The notes under the pieces are model-generated. The model did not search any database, was not told the DNA's origin, and saw nothing but the letters and a program-made list of their open reading frames with translations. Below are positions 1 through 5,860 of a DNA stretch of 7,079 bases, in pieces; position 1 is the stretch's first letter; each line of letters begins with the position of its first letter. Source of the stretch: an uncultured Holophagales bacterium (lineage in GTDB: Bacteria; Acidobacteriota; Thermoanaerobaculia; UBA5066); contig CALMDF010000014.1 in the NCBI GenBank assembly GCA_937864895.1, positions 1-7,079 on the forward strand, read 5' to 3'. The position numbers and the translations under genes are program-made.

Positions 1-54
1 CTCCTCGTGGGTCTGGGCCAGCTCGCGCTTCAACTCTTCGGTCAGAGTCGGCAT
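1..54 (-). CDS. 5' end of a small charged protein, unidentified (possibly DUF465/YdcH-like), partial
   Basis: Only the first 18 codons are in the window: M-P-T-L-T-E-E-L-K-R-E-L-A-Q-T-H-E-E, after which the frame leaves the left edge. The start is well supported by a strong Shine-Dalgarno sequence (GAGGAGGT, minus strand 66-59) five bases before the ATG. The visible residues are polar and charged and look like the start of an amphipathic helix. That pattern recalls the short DUF465/YdcH coiled-coil proteins, which often open with an EEL(K/R)xxL stretch followed by ExxE, but 18 residues cannot settle a family. It lies 65 bp after the rimI stop on the same strand, so it could be the third gene of a tsaB-rimI transcript or have its own promoter in the spacer. 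No function is assigned. Confidence 0.55.
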   Translation of the reverse strand, partial: MPTLTEELKRELAQTHEE

Positions 55-58
55 GGAC

Positions 59-66
59 ACCTCCTC
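59..66 (-). promoter_or_regulatory. Strong Shine-Dalgarno site of the left-edge gene
   Basis: On the minus strand the bases read GAGGAGGT, followed by GTCC and then ATG at 54. The AGGAGG core is complementary to the 16S rRNA 3' end and lies about five bases before the start codon. This is the best ribosome site in the window and contrasts with tsaB and mutS, which have none. It fixes the start of the partial gene. Confidence 0.75.
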
Positions 67-92
67 GAAGTGGATTTCGAAAGAGCCGGGTC

Positions 93-121
93 GAGTCTCC
101 CTTTTTCGCGGGGGGAGAGTC
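93..121 (-). other. Imperfect inverted repeat at the rimI 3' end (possible RNA hairpin)
   Basis: GAGTCTCCC (93-101) pairs with GGGAGAGTC (113-121) with one mismatch, leaving an 11-base loop that holds a run of five T (plus strand) or A (minus-strand RNA). In rimI mRNA the stem would begin inside the rimI stop codon. No U-run follows the stem in the minus-strand RNA, so it does not meet the pattern of an intrinsic terminator. It could be a weak terminator, an RNA-stability hairpin or chance. The rest of this 65-bp spacer holds a TTTCGAAA palindrome (75-82) in a locally AT-richer stretch, but no clear promoter. Confidence 0.25.
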
Positions 122-596
122 AAGGCGAAGCAGCGCGGCGGGCGAGGAACAGGGACATGACCAGGGCATCCTCCCCGTCCGCGTAGTAGCCGGGGCGCCT
201 TCCCACCTCGCTGAACCCGATCGAAAGGTAGAAAGTGCGGGCCGGCACGTTCGAGGGCCTCACCTCGAGGTAGATCTCCTCGGCGGCGATCCGCCCGGAG
301 AGCTCCAGGACCTCGCGCATGAGGAGGTGGGCGATCCCCTGGCGCCGGCAGGCCGGGTCCACGGCGATCTTGTTCACGTGGATCTCGCCCCCCGCGAAGG
401 CGCAGAAGACATATCCGGCGAGCGACCCGTCGCGGGACCTCACGACCCTGTTGAAGCGGTGGGGAACGCCGATCTCGGACGCGAAGAACTCCCTCTTCCA
501 CGGGATGGGAAAGGAAATGCGCTCCAGCTCGGCGACGGCGTCGAGATCCGCCGCCCGCGCGTCCCGGACCGTCAGGGCCTCGGCCTGGGCGCTCAC
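120..596 (-). CDS. rimI: RimI-type N-alpha-acetyltransferase (GNAT family)
   Basis: This 158-residue single-domain GNAT protein matches the usual RimI length. RimI transfers acetyl from acetyl-CoA to the N-terminal amine of ribosomal protein bS18 in E. coli, in the cytoplasm; other substrates exist in some lineages. Visible motifs in order are an N-terminal SFPIPW-type segment (residues 28-33), the strand NKIAVDP (75-81), the acetyl-CoA pyrophosphate loop RRQGIA (84-89), YLEVRPSN (109-116), FYLSIGF (122-128), and a C-terminal GYYxDGEDALVMSL. Glu111 and Tyr123 align with the catalytic pair of enterobacterial RimI (E103, Y115). The start is taken as GTG at 596 because it overlaps the tsaB stop as GTGA, has a GGGGAGG site four bases upstream, and gives the family's normal N-terminus. 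The frame stays open upstream, but that translation is low-complexity Pro/Arg/Gly. Co-transcription with tsaB is very likely, and a tsaB-rimI pair is common in bacteria. Confidence 0.93.
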   Translation of the reverse strand: MSAQAEALTVRDARAADLDAVAELERISFPIPWKREFFASEIGVPHRFNRVVRSRDGSLAGYVFCAFAGGEIHVNKIAVDPACRRQGIAHLLMREVLELSGRIAAEEIYLEVRPSNVPARTFYLSIGFSEVGRRPGYYADGEDALVMSLFLARRAASP

Positions 597-1189
597 CCGG
601 CCTCCCCGGGACCGAAGCGCTCCTCGGCGGCCGGGGGCCGGCCGTAGGAGAGGAGGGCGGGGTCGGAGCCCGAGGCCCGGGCGGCGAGCGCGGCGGCGGC
701 CGGGGCGAGGGGTTCCTCCCGGTCTCCCAGGTCGATCGCCGGGACCCCGTCGCGGGCCGCCTCCAGGAGAGCCGTCTCCCGGGCCAGCCGGGTCCCGGAA
801 GCCTCCAGCCTGCCTCCGCGGCGGCGGCACCGGTGGACCTCGCCCCGGAGGGCGTCGAGGAGGAAGTCGACGTCGGGGGGACCGGGGATCGCCTCGCTCG
901 CCGCCTCGAACGTCGGAACGGGGACGAGGAGGGCCCCGGTCGCCCTGGCGAGACCGCGCGCGAAGGCGAGCGAGGACCGCAGGCCCGTGAAGGAGCCGGG
1001 ACCGGCGACGACTCCGATCCGGTCGAGGTCCCGCGGCGAGAGGCCCGCCCGGGAGAGGAGCTCGGCGACGGCCGACGCGAGTACCTCCGCCCCCTGCCTC
1101 GGGAGCTCGGCCGTCCGGGGGTCCTGGGCGCCCGGGACGACGGCGAGGGACGGTCGGGGGGTCGCCGTGTCGATGGCGAGGAGCCTCAT
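593..1189 (-). CDS. tsaB: TsaB, tRNA N6-threonylcarbamoyladenosine (t6A37) biosynthesis protein
   Basis: TsaB is an ASKHA-fold scaffold that dimerises with TsaD and, with TsaE, supports transfer of threonylcarbamoyl to A37 of ANN-decoding tRNAs in the cytoplasm. This 198-residue protein has the two family signatures: the N-terminal strand LLAIDTAT (residues 3-10) and the GPGSFTGLRxxLAFARGLA block (63-81). The LDALRGEV segment (111-118) matches the family's DARRGEVY region. It is somewhat shorter than E. coli TsaB (231 aa), with an Ala-rich C-terminus. The ATG at 1189 places the conserved strand right at the N-terminus. No Shine-Dalgarno precedes it; the 13 bases between the putative -10 and the ATG are CGAGCCTACGCCG. 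The frame happens to stay open far upstream, antisense to mutS, but that part has no protein-like content. rimI follows with a 4-base GTGA overlap, implying translational coupling. Confidence 0.94.
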   Translation of the reverse strand: MRLLAIDTATPRPSLAVVPGAQDPRTAELPRQGAEVLASAVAELLSRAGLSPRDLDRIGVVAGPGSFTGLRSSLAFARGLARATGALLVPVPTFEAASEAIPGPPDVDFLLDALRGEVHRCRRRGGRLEASGTRLARETALLEAARDGVPAIDLGDREEPLAPAAAALAARASGSDPALLSYGRPPAAEERFGPGEAG

Positions 1190-1200
1190 CGGCGTAGGCT

Positions 1201-1214
1201 CGATGCTAGCATCG
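1201..1214. promoter_or_regulatory. Perfect 14-bp palindrome, candidate symmetric bidirectional extended -10 promoter for tsaB and mutS
   Basis: CGATGCTAGCATCG is its own reverse complement and sits in the 36-bp spacer between the divergent tsaB and mutS starts. Each strand reads TGCTAGCAT, which fits the extended -10 consensus TGnTAnnnT. The hexamer TAGCAT covers 1207-1212 on plus and 1208-1203 on minus. From the end of each hexamer to each ATG there are exactly 13 bases, so both start codons are 18.5 bp from the palindrome centre. No TTGACA-like -35 is visible on either side, which an extended -10 can tolerate. If used, transcription would start about 5-8 bases before each ATG. A dimeric regulator's operator is the main alternative. 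Confidence 0.5.
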
Positions 1215-1225
1215 CCGCCCCTCCG

Positions 1226-3844
1226 ATGCGGACCACGCCGATGCTCGAGCAGTACTGGGCGCTGAAGCGGGAGGTCCCGGACGCGCTGCTCCTCTACCGT
1301 CTCGGAGACTTCTACGAGATGTTCTTCGAGGACGCCGAGGCGGCGGCGCCGCTCCTGGGGCTCGTCCTCACCGCGCGGCACCGCGACACGGACATCGAGG
1401 CGCCGATGTGCGGCGTCCCGCACCACGCCCTCGAATCCTACGTGGCCCGGCTCGTCGCGGCCGGGATGAAGGTCGCCATCGCCGAGCAGACGGAGGCTCC
1501 CCAGAAGGGGAAGACCCTCGTCGCCCGCAAGGTCGTCCGCGTCATCACGCCCGGGACCCTCGTCGACCCCGAGCGGCTCGACGCGAGGCAGGCGAACGAC
1601 CTCGCGGCCGTCGTCCTGGGGGGCGGCGCGTCGGCCCTCGCGTACCTCGACCTGTCGACGGGGGAGTTCGTCGCCGTCCGTCTCGAAGGGACGCCGCCGG
1701 CGGAGATGCTCTCGAGGCGTCCGGCGAAGGAGCTCGTCGCCTTCCCCTCGGAGCGGGACGCGGTGGGCGCGCTCCTCGCGCCCCTCGGGGGGGAATCCCC
1801 CGTCCTCTCGGTCCTCCCCTCGGAATCGCCCCGGGGGAGGTCGGCCGTCGATCTTCTCGAAGGGCACTTCAAGACGTCCACCCTCGCCGGGTTCGGGCTG
1901 CCGACCTCGGGGCCGGTCGTCGAGGCGGCCGCGGCGGTCCTCGCCTACGCCCGGTCGACCCAGAAGGCCGACTGCGCGCACGTCACGAACCTCAGGACCG
2001 AGTCGGCGGGAGAAGGCCTCGTCGTGGACGCCGTGACTCAGGGGCACCTCGAGGTCTTTCGCTCCCTCCGGGACGGGGGGCGGGCCGGGACGCTCCTCTC
2101 GGTCGTGGACAGGACGGGGACGCCCTTCGGCGCCCGTGCCCTTCGCCGCGTCCTCGAGCAGCCGCTCGGGTCGATCGAGAGCATCGAGGAGCGCCTGGAC
2201 GCCGTGGACGAGCTCGTTTCGACCCCGGCGCGGCTCGAGGCCGTCGGGGCTGCCCTCGCCGCGATCCCGGACCTCCCGAGGCTCGTCGCGCGCGTCGCCG
2301 TCGGGAGCGCGACGCCCCGCGACCTCGCCGGGGTGGGCGTGGGGCTCGCCCGCGCCGCGGCCGTCGGCCCGCTCCTCGCCGGCGCCGAGGCCGCGCTTTT
2401 CCTTCCGGGCGGAGGGGCGTTCCCCTCCGGCGTCCCGGGGAGCCTCGAGGCGCTCCTCGCCTCGACCCTCGTCGAGGCACCCCCGGTGTCGTCGAGGGAG
2501 GGCGGGATGGTCCGCGACGGCGCCGACGCCGCCGTCGACGAGCTCCGCTCCCTGCGTCGCGACGCCGCGACCCTCCTCGGCGCCCTCGAGGCCGGGGAGC
2601 GTTCCCGCCGGGGGATTCCGACCCTTCGAGTGAAGTTCAACCAGGTCTTCGGGCACGTCTTCGAGGTGCCGGGCTCGGCCCGCGCGAAGATCCCCGAGGA
2701 CGCGCTGAAGCGGCAGACGCTCGCCTCCGTCGAGCGCTACGCGACGGCCGAGCTCGTCACCCTCGACGAGAGGCTCCGGTCGGCCGACGAGAGGCTCGCC
2801 GAGCGGGAGGGCGAGATCTTCCGCGACCTCTGCGCGGCCGTGACCGCGGAGGCCGCTTCGGTCGGGGCCCTCTCCGCGCGTCTCGCCCTCCTCGACGTCC
2901 TCGCCTCTTTCGCCCGGGTGGCTCGGACCGAGCGCTGGTGCCGCCCGCGGCTCGTCCCCGAGCCGGTCCTCTCGATTGCCGAAGGGCGCCACCCGGTCGT
3001 CGAGGCGATCCGCCGGCGCGAGCCGTTCGTCCCGAACGACACCGAGCTCGGAGGAGAGAGCCGCGTCGTCATCCTGACCGGCCCGAACATGGGCGGGAAG
3101 TCGACCTACCTCAGGCAGAACGCCCTCGTCGTCCTCCTCGCGCACGCCGGCTCCTTCGTCCCGGCGGCCGCGGCGACGGTCGGCCTCTGCGACCGGGTGT
3201 TCACGAGGGTGGGCGCCTCGGACTCTCTCGCGCGCGGCGAGTCGACCTTCCTGACGGAGATGGCCGAGACGGCGCACATCCTGAGGCACGCGACGTCCCG
3301 GAGCCTCGTCGTCCTCGACGAGATCGGGCGGGGGACCGCGACCTTCGACGGCCTGTCGCTCGCCTGGGCGATCGCCGAGCACCTCCACGACGCGACGGGC
3401 GCCCCGGCGAGGGTCCTCTTCGCGACGCACTACCACGAGCTGACCGAGCTCGCCCTCGTGAGGAACGGCGTGAAGAACAGGACGATGGCGGTGAAGGAGT
3501 GGAAGGGGGAGGTCGTCTTCCTCCGGAAGGTCGTGGACGGCGTCGCGGATCGCTCCTACGGCGTGCAGGTCGCGAAGCTCGCGGGGATTCCCGCGATCGT
3601 CACCGACCGGGCGAAGGAGATCCTCGGGAACCTCGAGAAGCAGCAGCTCGACGTCGGGGGCCGGCCGCGCCTCGCCGAGCACGCCGGTGCCCCGCCGCCG
3701 GCCGAGGTGCAGCTGGACCTCTTCCGGGGGCAGGCCGACGTCGTCGTGGACGCTCTCAGGAGAGTCGACGTCGAGTCGCTCACGCCGCTCGCGGCGCTGA
3801 ACCTCCTCGCCGCGCTCCGCGCGCGCCTCGAGGGGGCCGGGTGA
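1226..3844 (+). CDS. mutS: DNA mismatch repair ATPase MutS
   Basis: MutS scans DNA as a clamp, binds mismatches and small loops, and on ATP binding recruits MutL. The 872-residue protein is full length (E. coli 853). The mismatch-wedging Phe-X-Glu is F29-Y30-E31 in GDFYEMF. The RKVVRVITPGT block closes domain I; connector, core and clamp follow (RVKFNQVFGHVFEV, then KRQTLASVERY). The ATPase has Walker A GPNMGGKST (619-627, K625), the STFLTEM signature, Walker B LVVLDE (D698, E699) with GRGTATFDG, and the ATHYHELTEL segment. A beta-clamp-binding pentapeptide QLDLF is at 829-833, and an LTPLAALNLL oligomerisation helix ends the protein (from residue 852). The ATG at 1226 is chosen because TPMLEQYWALK matches the family N-terminus; ATG 1241 is a weaker alternative. 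No Shine-Dalgarno is visible. nagZ follows with a 4-base overlap. mutL is not in the window. Confidence 0.98.
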   Translation: MRTTPMLEQYWALKREVPDALLLYRLGDFYEMFFEDAEAAAPLLGLVLTARHRDTDIEAPMCGVPHHALESYVARLVAAGMKVAIAEQTEAPQKGKTLVARKVVRVITPGTLVDPERLDARQANDLAAVVLGGGASALAYLDLSTGEFVAVRLEGTPPAEMLSRRPAKELVAFPSERDAVGALLAPLGGESPVLSVLPSESPRGRSAVDLLEGHFKTSTLAGFGLPTSGPVVEAAAAVLAYARSTQKADCAHVTNLRTESAGEGLVVDAVTQGHLEVFRSLRDGGRAGTLLSVVDRTGTPFGARALRRVLEQPLGSIESIEERLDAVDELVSTPARLEAVGAALAAIPDLPRLVARVAVGSATPRDLAGVGVGLARAAAVGPLLAGAEAALFLPGGGAFPSGVPGSLEALLASTLVEAPPVSSREGGMVRDGADAAVDELRSLRRDAATLLGALEAGERSRRGIPTLRVKFNQVFGHVFEVPGSARAKIPEDALKRQTLASVERYATAELVTLDERLRSADERLAEREGEIFRDLCAAVTAEAASVGALSARLALLDVLASFARVARTERWCRPRLVPEPVLSIAEGRHPVVEAIRRREPFVPNDTELGGESRVVILTGPNMGGKSTYLRQNALVVLLAHAGSFVPAAAATVGLCDRVFTRVGASDSLARGESTFLTEMAETAHILRHATSRSLVVLDEIGRGTATFDGLSLAWAIAEHLHDATGAPARVLFATHYHELTELALVRNGVKNRTMAVKEWKGEVVFLRKVVDGVADRSYGVQVAKLAGIPAIVTDRAKEILGNLEKQQLDVGGRPRLAEHAGAPPPAEVQLDLFRGQADVVVDALRRVDVESLTPLAALNLLAALRARLEGAG
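3710..3724 (+). other. Sliding-clamp-binding motif QLDLF in MutS
   Basis: These codons spell Q-L-D-L-F (residues 829-833 of MutS), close to the general clamp-binding consensus QL(S/D)LF. The motif lies in the poorly conserved linker between the ATPase domain and the C-terminal helix, after a Pro-rich stretch, which is where E. coli MutS carries its QMSLL clamp motif. The match and position indicate that this MutS is tethered to DnaN at the replication fork. This is inferred from the motif; no binding is shown. Confidence 0.75.
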
Positions 3845-4908
3845 GCGGCGCGCGGCTCGTCGTCGGCGTCGCCGGGACGGCTCTGGCGCCTGAGGAGCGC
3901 GACTTCCTCCGGGACCGCCGGCCTTTCGGGGTCCTCCTGTTCGAGCGAAACCTCGAGTCTGCCGCGCAGGCGGCCGCTCTCGTGGAGGAGATCCGCGCCA
4001 CGTGCGATCTGGCGCCGCTCCTCTTCGTCGACCAGGAGGGGGGGCGGGTCGACCGGATCGGGCCGCTCCTCGGCCTCGCGTTCCCGTCCGCGTCGGAACT
4101 CGCGGAAAAGGGGATGCACCGGGTCCACGAGGGGGCCTGGCTCATGGGGCGGGCTGCCCGGATGCTCGGCTTCGACGTCGACTTCGCGCCGTGCCTCGAC
4201 CTCTCGCAGCCGGGTACGGGAGCGATCGTTCTCGCGGGTCGCTGCTACGGGTTCCACGCGGAGGACGTCGTCGTCGCCGGGTCCGTCTTCCTCCACGGGC
4301 TCGCCCGGGCCGGCGTCGCTTCCTGCGTGAAGCACTTCCCGGGGCTGGGGCGCGGGCCGGTCGACTCTCACGGCGAGCTCCCGGTCGTCGACGCGCACGA
4401 CGTCGACCTGATGGTCACGGACGTCGCCCCCTTCACGAGGCTCGCTCGCGACTCGGACGGCGTCATGGTGGGGCACGCGGCGTACCCCGGCTTCACCGGG
4501 GACGAGACGCCCGCGTCCCTCTCGCCCCGGATCCACGCCATCCTGCGCGAGCGGATCGGGTGGGGCGGGGTCGTCTACTCCGACGACCTCGGGATGGGGG
4601 CGCTCGGCGGCCTCTCTCTCTCCGACCGCGTCTCGGCGGCGGCTCGCGCCGGCTGCGACGTCCTCGTCGTCTCGGAGGGGCTCGCGGAGGCGGCCGTGGC
4701 GGCGGAGCGGCTCGAGGCCGAGGGGCTCTCGGAGAGCCCCGAGGCCCTCGGGCGGATCGGTGCGCTGCGGCGCCGCTGCGCAGACCTTCCCCGGACGCGG
4801 TTCGGCCCGGAGGCGTGGGACGCCCTCCGGGCCGAAGTGCGAGCGTGGCTCGACGAGCTGGCGAGGCCGCGGGTTCCGCGGGACCCCGACGCCGGGTTCG
4901 GGTTCTAG
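3841..4908 (+). CDS. nagZ: NagZ-type beta-N-acetylglucosaminidase (glycoside hydrolase family 3)
   Basis: NagZ removes N-terminal GlcNAc from GlcNAc-1,6-anhydroMurNAc muropeptides in the cytoplasm during peptidoglycan recycling. The 355-residue protein is a single GH3 TIM-barrel (E. coli NagZ 341 aa) with no signal peptide. Motifs in order: [13 protein letters not shown] (28-40), [11 protein letters not shown] (62-72), [11 protein letters not shown] (111-121), and [14 protein letters not shown] (164-177), which carries the flexible-loop Asp-His acid/base dyad D175/H177. ASLSP (225-229) and [10 protein letters not shown] (246-255) follow; the latter holds the Asp nucleophile, D248 or D249. The IG(D/E)RS(Y/F) substrate loop of the family reads LAGRCYG here, keeping Arg but losing the acidic residue. 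GTG at 3841 is chosen from its GTGA overlap with the mutS stop, the GAGGGGG site four bases upstream, and the fit to the family N-terminus. It is probably translationally coupled to mutS. The TAG stop overlaps the ssb stop in CTAG. Confidence 0.93.
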   Translation: MSGARLVVGVAGTALAPEERDFLRDRRPFGVLLFERNLESAAQAAALVEEIRATCDLAPLLFVDQEGGRVDRIGPLLGLAFPSASELAEKGMHRVHEGAWLMGRAARMLGFDVDFAPCLDLSQPGTGAIVLAGRCYGFHAEDVVVAGSVFLHGLARAGVASCVKHFPGLGRGPVDSHGELPVVDAHDVDLMVTDVAPFTRLARDSDGVMVGHAAYPGFTGDETPASLSPRIHAILRERIGWGGVVYSDDLGMGALGGLSLSDRVSAAARAGCDVLVVSEGLAEAAVAAERLEAEGLSESPEALGRIGALRRRCADLPRTRFGPEAWDALRAEVRAWLDELARPRVPRDPDAGFGF

Positions 4909-5330
4909 AACGGGACGCCGTCGTCCGGGTCGTCGCCGCCCGTCGGCTCGGCCGGTGCCGGACCCGGCCCCGCGCCACGCGCGCCGTCGGGCCGCCCGCC
5001 GAGCATCTTCATGTCCCGCGCCTTGATCTCGGTCATGTAGCGCTTCTGGCCCGATTCCTTGTCGTCCCAGCTGCGGGTCTGGATGGATCCCTCGATGAAG
5101 ACGAGCTGGCCCTTCGAGAGGTACCGCTCGCAGATCCCCGCGAGCTTGTCGTAGACGATCACGTTGTGCCACTCGGTCTTTTCCTGCCGCTGGCCGCTCG
5201 CCTTGTCGGTCCAGGTCTCCGAGGTGGCGATGCGCAGCTTCGCCATCTGCATACCCGAGGGGAGCGCTTTCATCTCGGGATCGGCCCCGAGGTGACCGAC
5301 GAGGATGACCTTGTTCACGGAACCCGCCAT
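4905..5330 (-). CDS. ssb: Single-stranded DNA-binding protein SSB
   Basis: SSB coats single-stranded DNA and recruits replication and repair proteins through its acidic tail. This 141-residue protein has one OB fold: [15 protein letters not shown] (5-19), the [14 protein letters not shown] strand (52-65), [12 protein letters not shown] (70-81) and TRSWDD (85-90). Trp40, Trp54 and Trp88 occupy the same positions as the DNA-stacking tryptophans of E. coli SSB, and Tyr60 replaces Phe60. After residue 110 comes a short Gly/Pro/Ala linker of about 20 residues, then the acidic tip DDPDDGVPF, a variant of DDDIPF. It is shorter than E. coli SSB (178) because the linker is reduced. The ATG at 5330 has an AGGAGGG site six bases upstream. 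The gene converges on nagZ and diverges from dtd, so it looks monocistronic. No rpsF or rpsR neighbour is present. Confidence 0.97.
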   Translation of the reverse strand: MAGSVNKVILVGHLGADPEMKALPSGMQMAKLRIATSETWTDKASGQRQEKTEWHNVIVYDKLAGICERYLSKGQLVFIEGSIQTRSWDDKESGQKRYMTEIKARDMKMLGGRPDGARGAGPGPAPAEPTGGDDPDDGVPF

Positions 5331-5336
5331 GGGTGT

Positions 5337-5343
5337 CCCTCCT
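5337..5343 (-). promoter_or_regulatory. Shine-Dalgarno site of ssb
   Basis: The minus strand reads AGGAGGG, then ACACCC, then the ssb ATG. The spacing of six bases is standard. It supports the ATG at 5330 and fits strong expression of SSB. Confidence 0.75.
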
Positions 5344-5368
5344 GCGTAGCCGTTTCGAGTGGCGCGCG

Positions 5369-5378
5369 AGGATATCAG
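5369..5378. promoter_or_regulatory. Weak candidate -10 region(s) in the ssb-dtd divergent spacer
   Basis: The 83-bp spacer is G+C-rich apart from an AT patch around the GATATC palindrome (5371-5376). On the minus strand it reads TATCCT (5374-5369), on the plus strand TATCAG (5373-5378); each matches TATAAT at four of six bases. The minus hexamer would give ssb a leader of about 30 bases that includes its Shine-Dalgarno site; the plus hexamer would give dtd a similar leader. No convincing -35 is visible for either. A 5-bp CGGCC/GGCCG hairpin (5382-5396) lies next to it and is probably chance. Confidence 0.3.
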
Positions 5379-5413
5379 AGGCGGCCTGGTCGGCCGGCTG
5401 CGAGAATCGACGC

Positions 5414-5860
5414 GTGATCCTCCTTCTTCAGCGTGTTTCCCGGGCCTCCGTCCGCGTCGCCGGAGAGTCCGTCGGGGAGATCGGCCGCGGCCTCCTCGTC
5501 TTCGGCTGCGTGGAGCCCGCAGACGGGCCCGAGACGGTCGACGAGGCGGCCCGCAGGACCGCCGAGCTGCGCGTTTTCGAGGACGAGTACGGGAAGATGA
5601 ACCTCGACGTGATCCAGGCCGGCGGCGCGGTCCTCGCCGTTTCCCAGTTCACGCTCGGGGCAGACCTCTCACGCGGGAGGCGTCCCGGCTTCGAGGGCGC
5701 CGCGAGGCCCGAGGTGGCGAGGCCCCTCTTCGACCGCTACGTCTCGGTCCTCCGCGCGTCGGGCCTCGCCGTCGCGACGGGGAGCTTCGGGGCCTCGATG
5801 GAGGTCGAGCTCGTGAACGACGGTCCCGCCACGTTCCACTGGCGGACGAAGCGGCAGTAG
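5414..5860 (+). CDS. dtd: D-aminoacyl-tRNA deacylase (DTD family)
   Basis: DTD hydrolyses D-aminoacyl-tRNAs (and Gly-tRNAAla) so that D-amino acids do not enter proteins; it is a cytoplasmic homodimer. The 148-residue protein is normal length (about 145). It opens with the typical [14 protein letters not shown] segment, has GKMNLDV (60-66), the active-site SQFTL (77-81), the [11 protein letters not shown] region (83-93), and a C-terminal NDGPATF (135-141) with the Gly-cisPro pair that enforces chirality. The motif usually reads GPVT, so Val is replaced by Ala here. The start is taken as GTG at 5414, which puts the family N-terminus at residue 1; only a weak GAGA-like site precedes it. A GTG at 5335-5333 in frame would add 27 residues without family resemblance. 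The last 192 bp are overlapped in antisense by the reading frame of the M50 protease. Confidence 0.95.
   Translation: MILLLQRVSRASVRVAGESVGEIGRGLLVFGCVEPADGPETVDEAARRTAELRVFEDEYGKMNLDVIQAGGAVLAVSQFTLGADLSRGRRPGFEGAARPEVARPLFDRYVSVLRASGLAVATGSFGASMEVELVNDGPATFHWRTKRQ

Noticed and set aside
93..121. Intrinsic terminator after rimI
   Set aside because: The stem has a mismatch and no U-run follows it on the minus-strand RNA; the T/A run lies in the loop. Kept only as an inverted repeat.
597..830. N-terminal extension of RimI in the same frame
   Set aside because: It is low-complexity Pro/Arg/Gly sequence lying over tsaB; the GTGA overlap start gives the normal RimI length.
319..990. Plus-strand open frames opposite rimI and tsaB
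   Set aside because: Shadow frames with biased composition (Arg/Pro/Gly runs) and no recognisable domain.
1190..3682. Long minus-strand open frame antisense to mutS, continuous with the tsaB frame
   Set aside because: The translation is a Arg/Asp/Glu/Gly/Pro-rich shadow with no motif; such frames are expected opposite G+C-rich genes. The real tsaB begins at 1189.
1408..3840. Long plus-strand frame overlapping mutS and continuous with nagZ
   Set aside because: It is Arg/Pro/Gly-rich shadow translation in the +1 frame; only the part from the GTG at 3841 resembles a protein family.
5333..5413. Upstream GTG start extending dtd by 27 residues
   Set aside because: The extension overlaps the ssb Shine-Dalgarno area and has no family counterpart; DTD proteins start at the LLQRVSRA segment.
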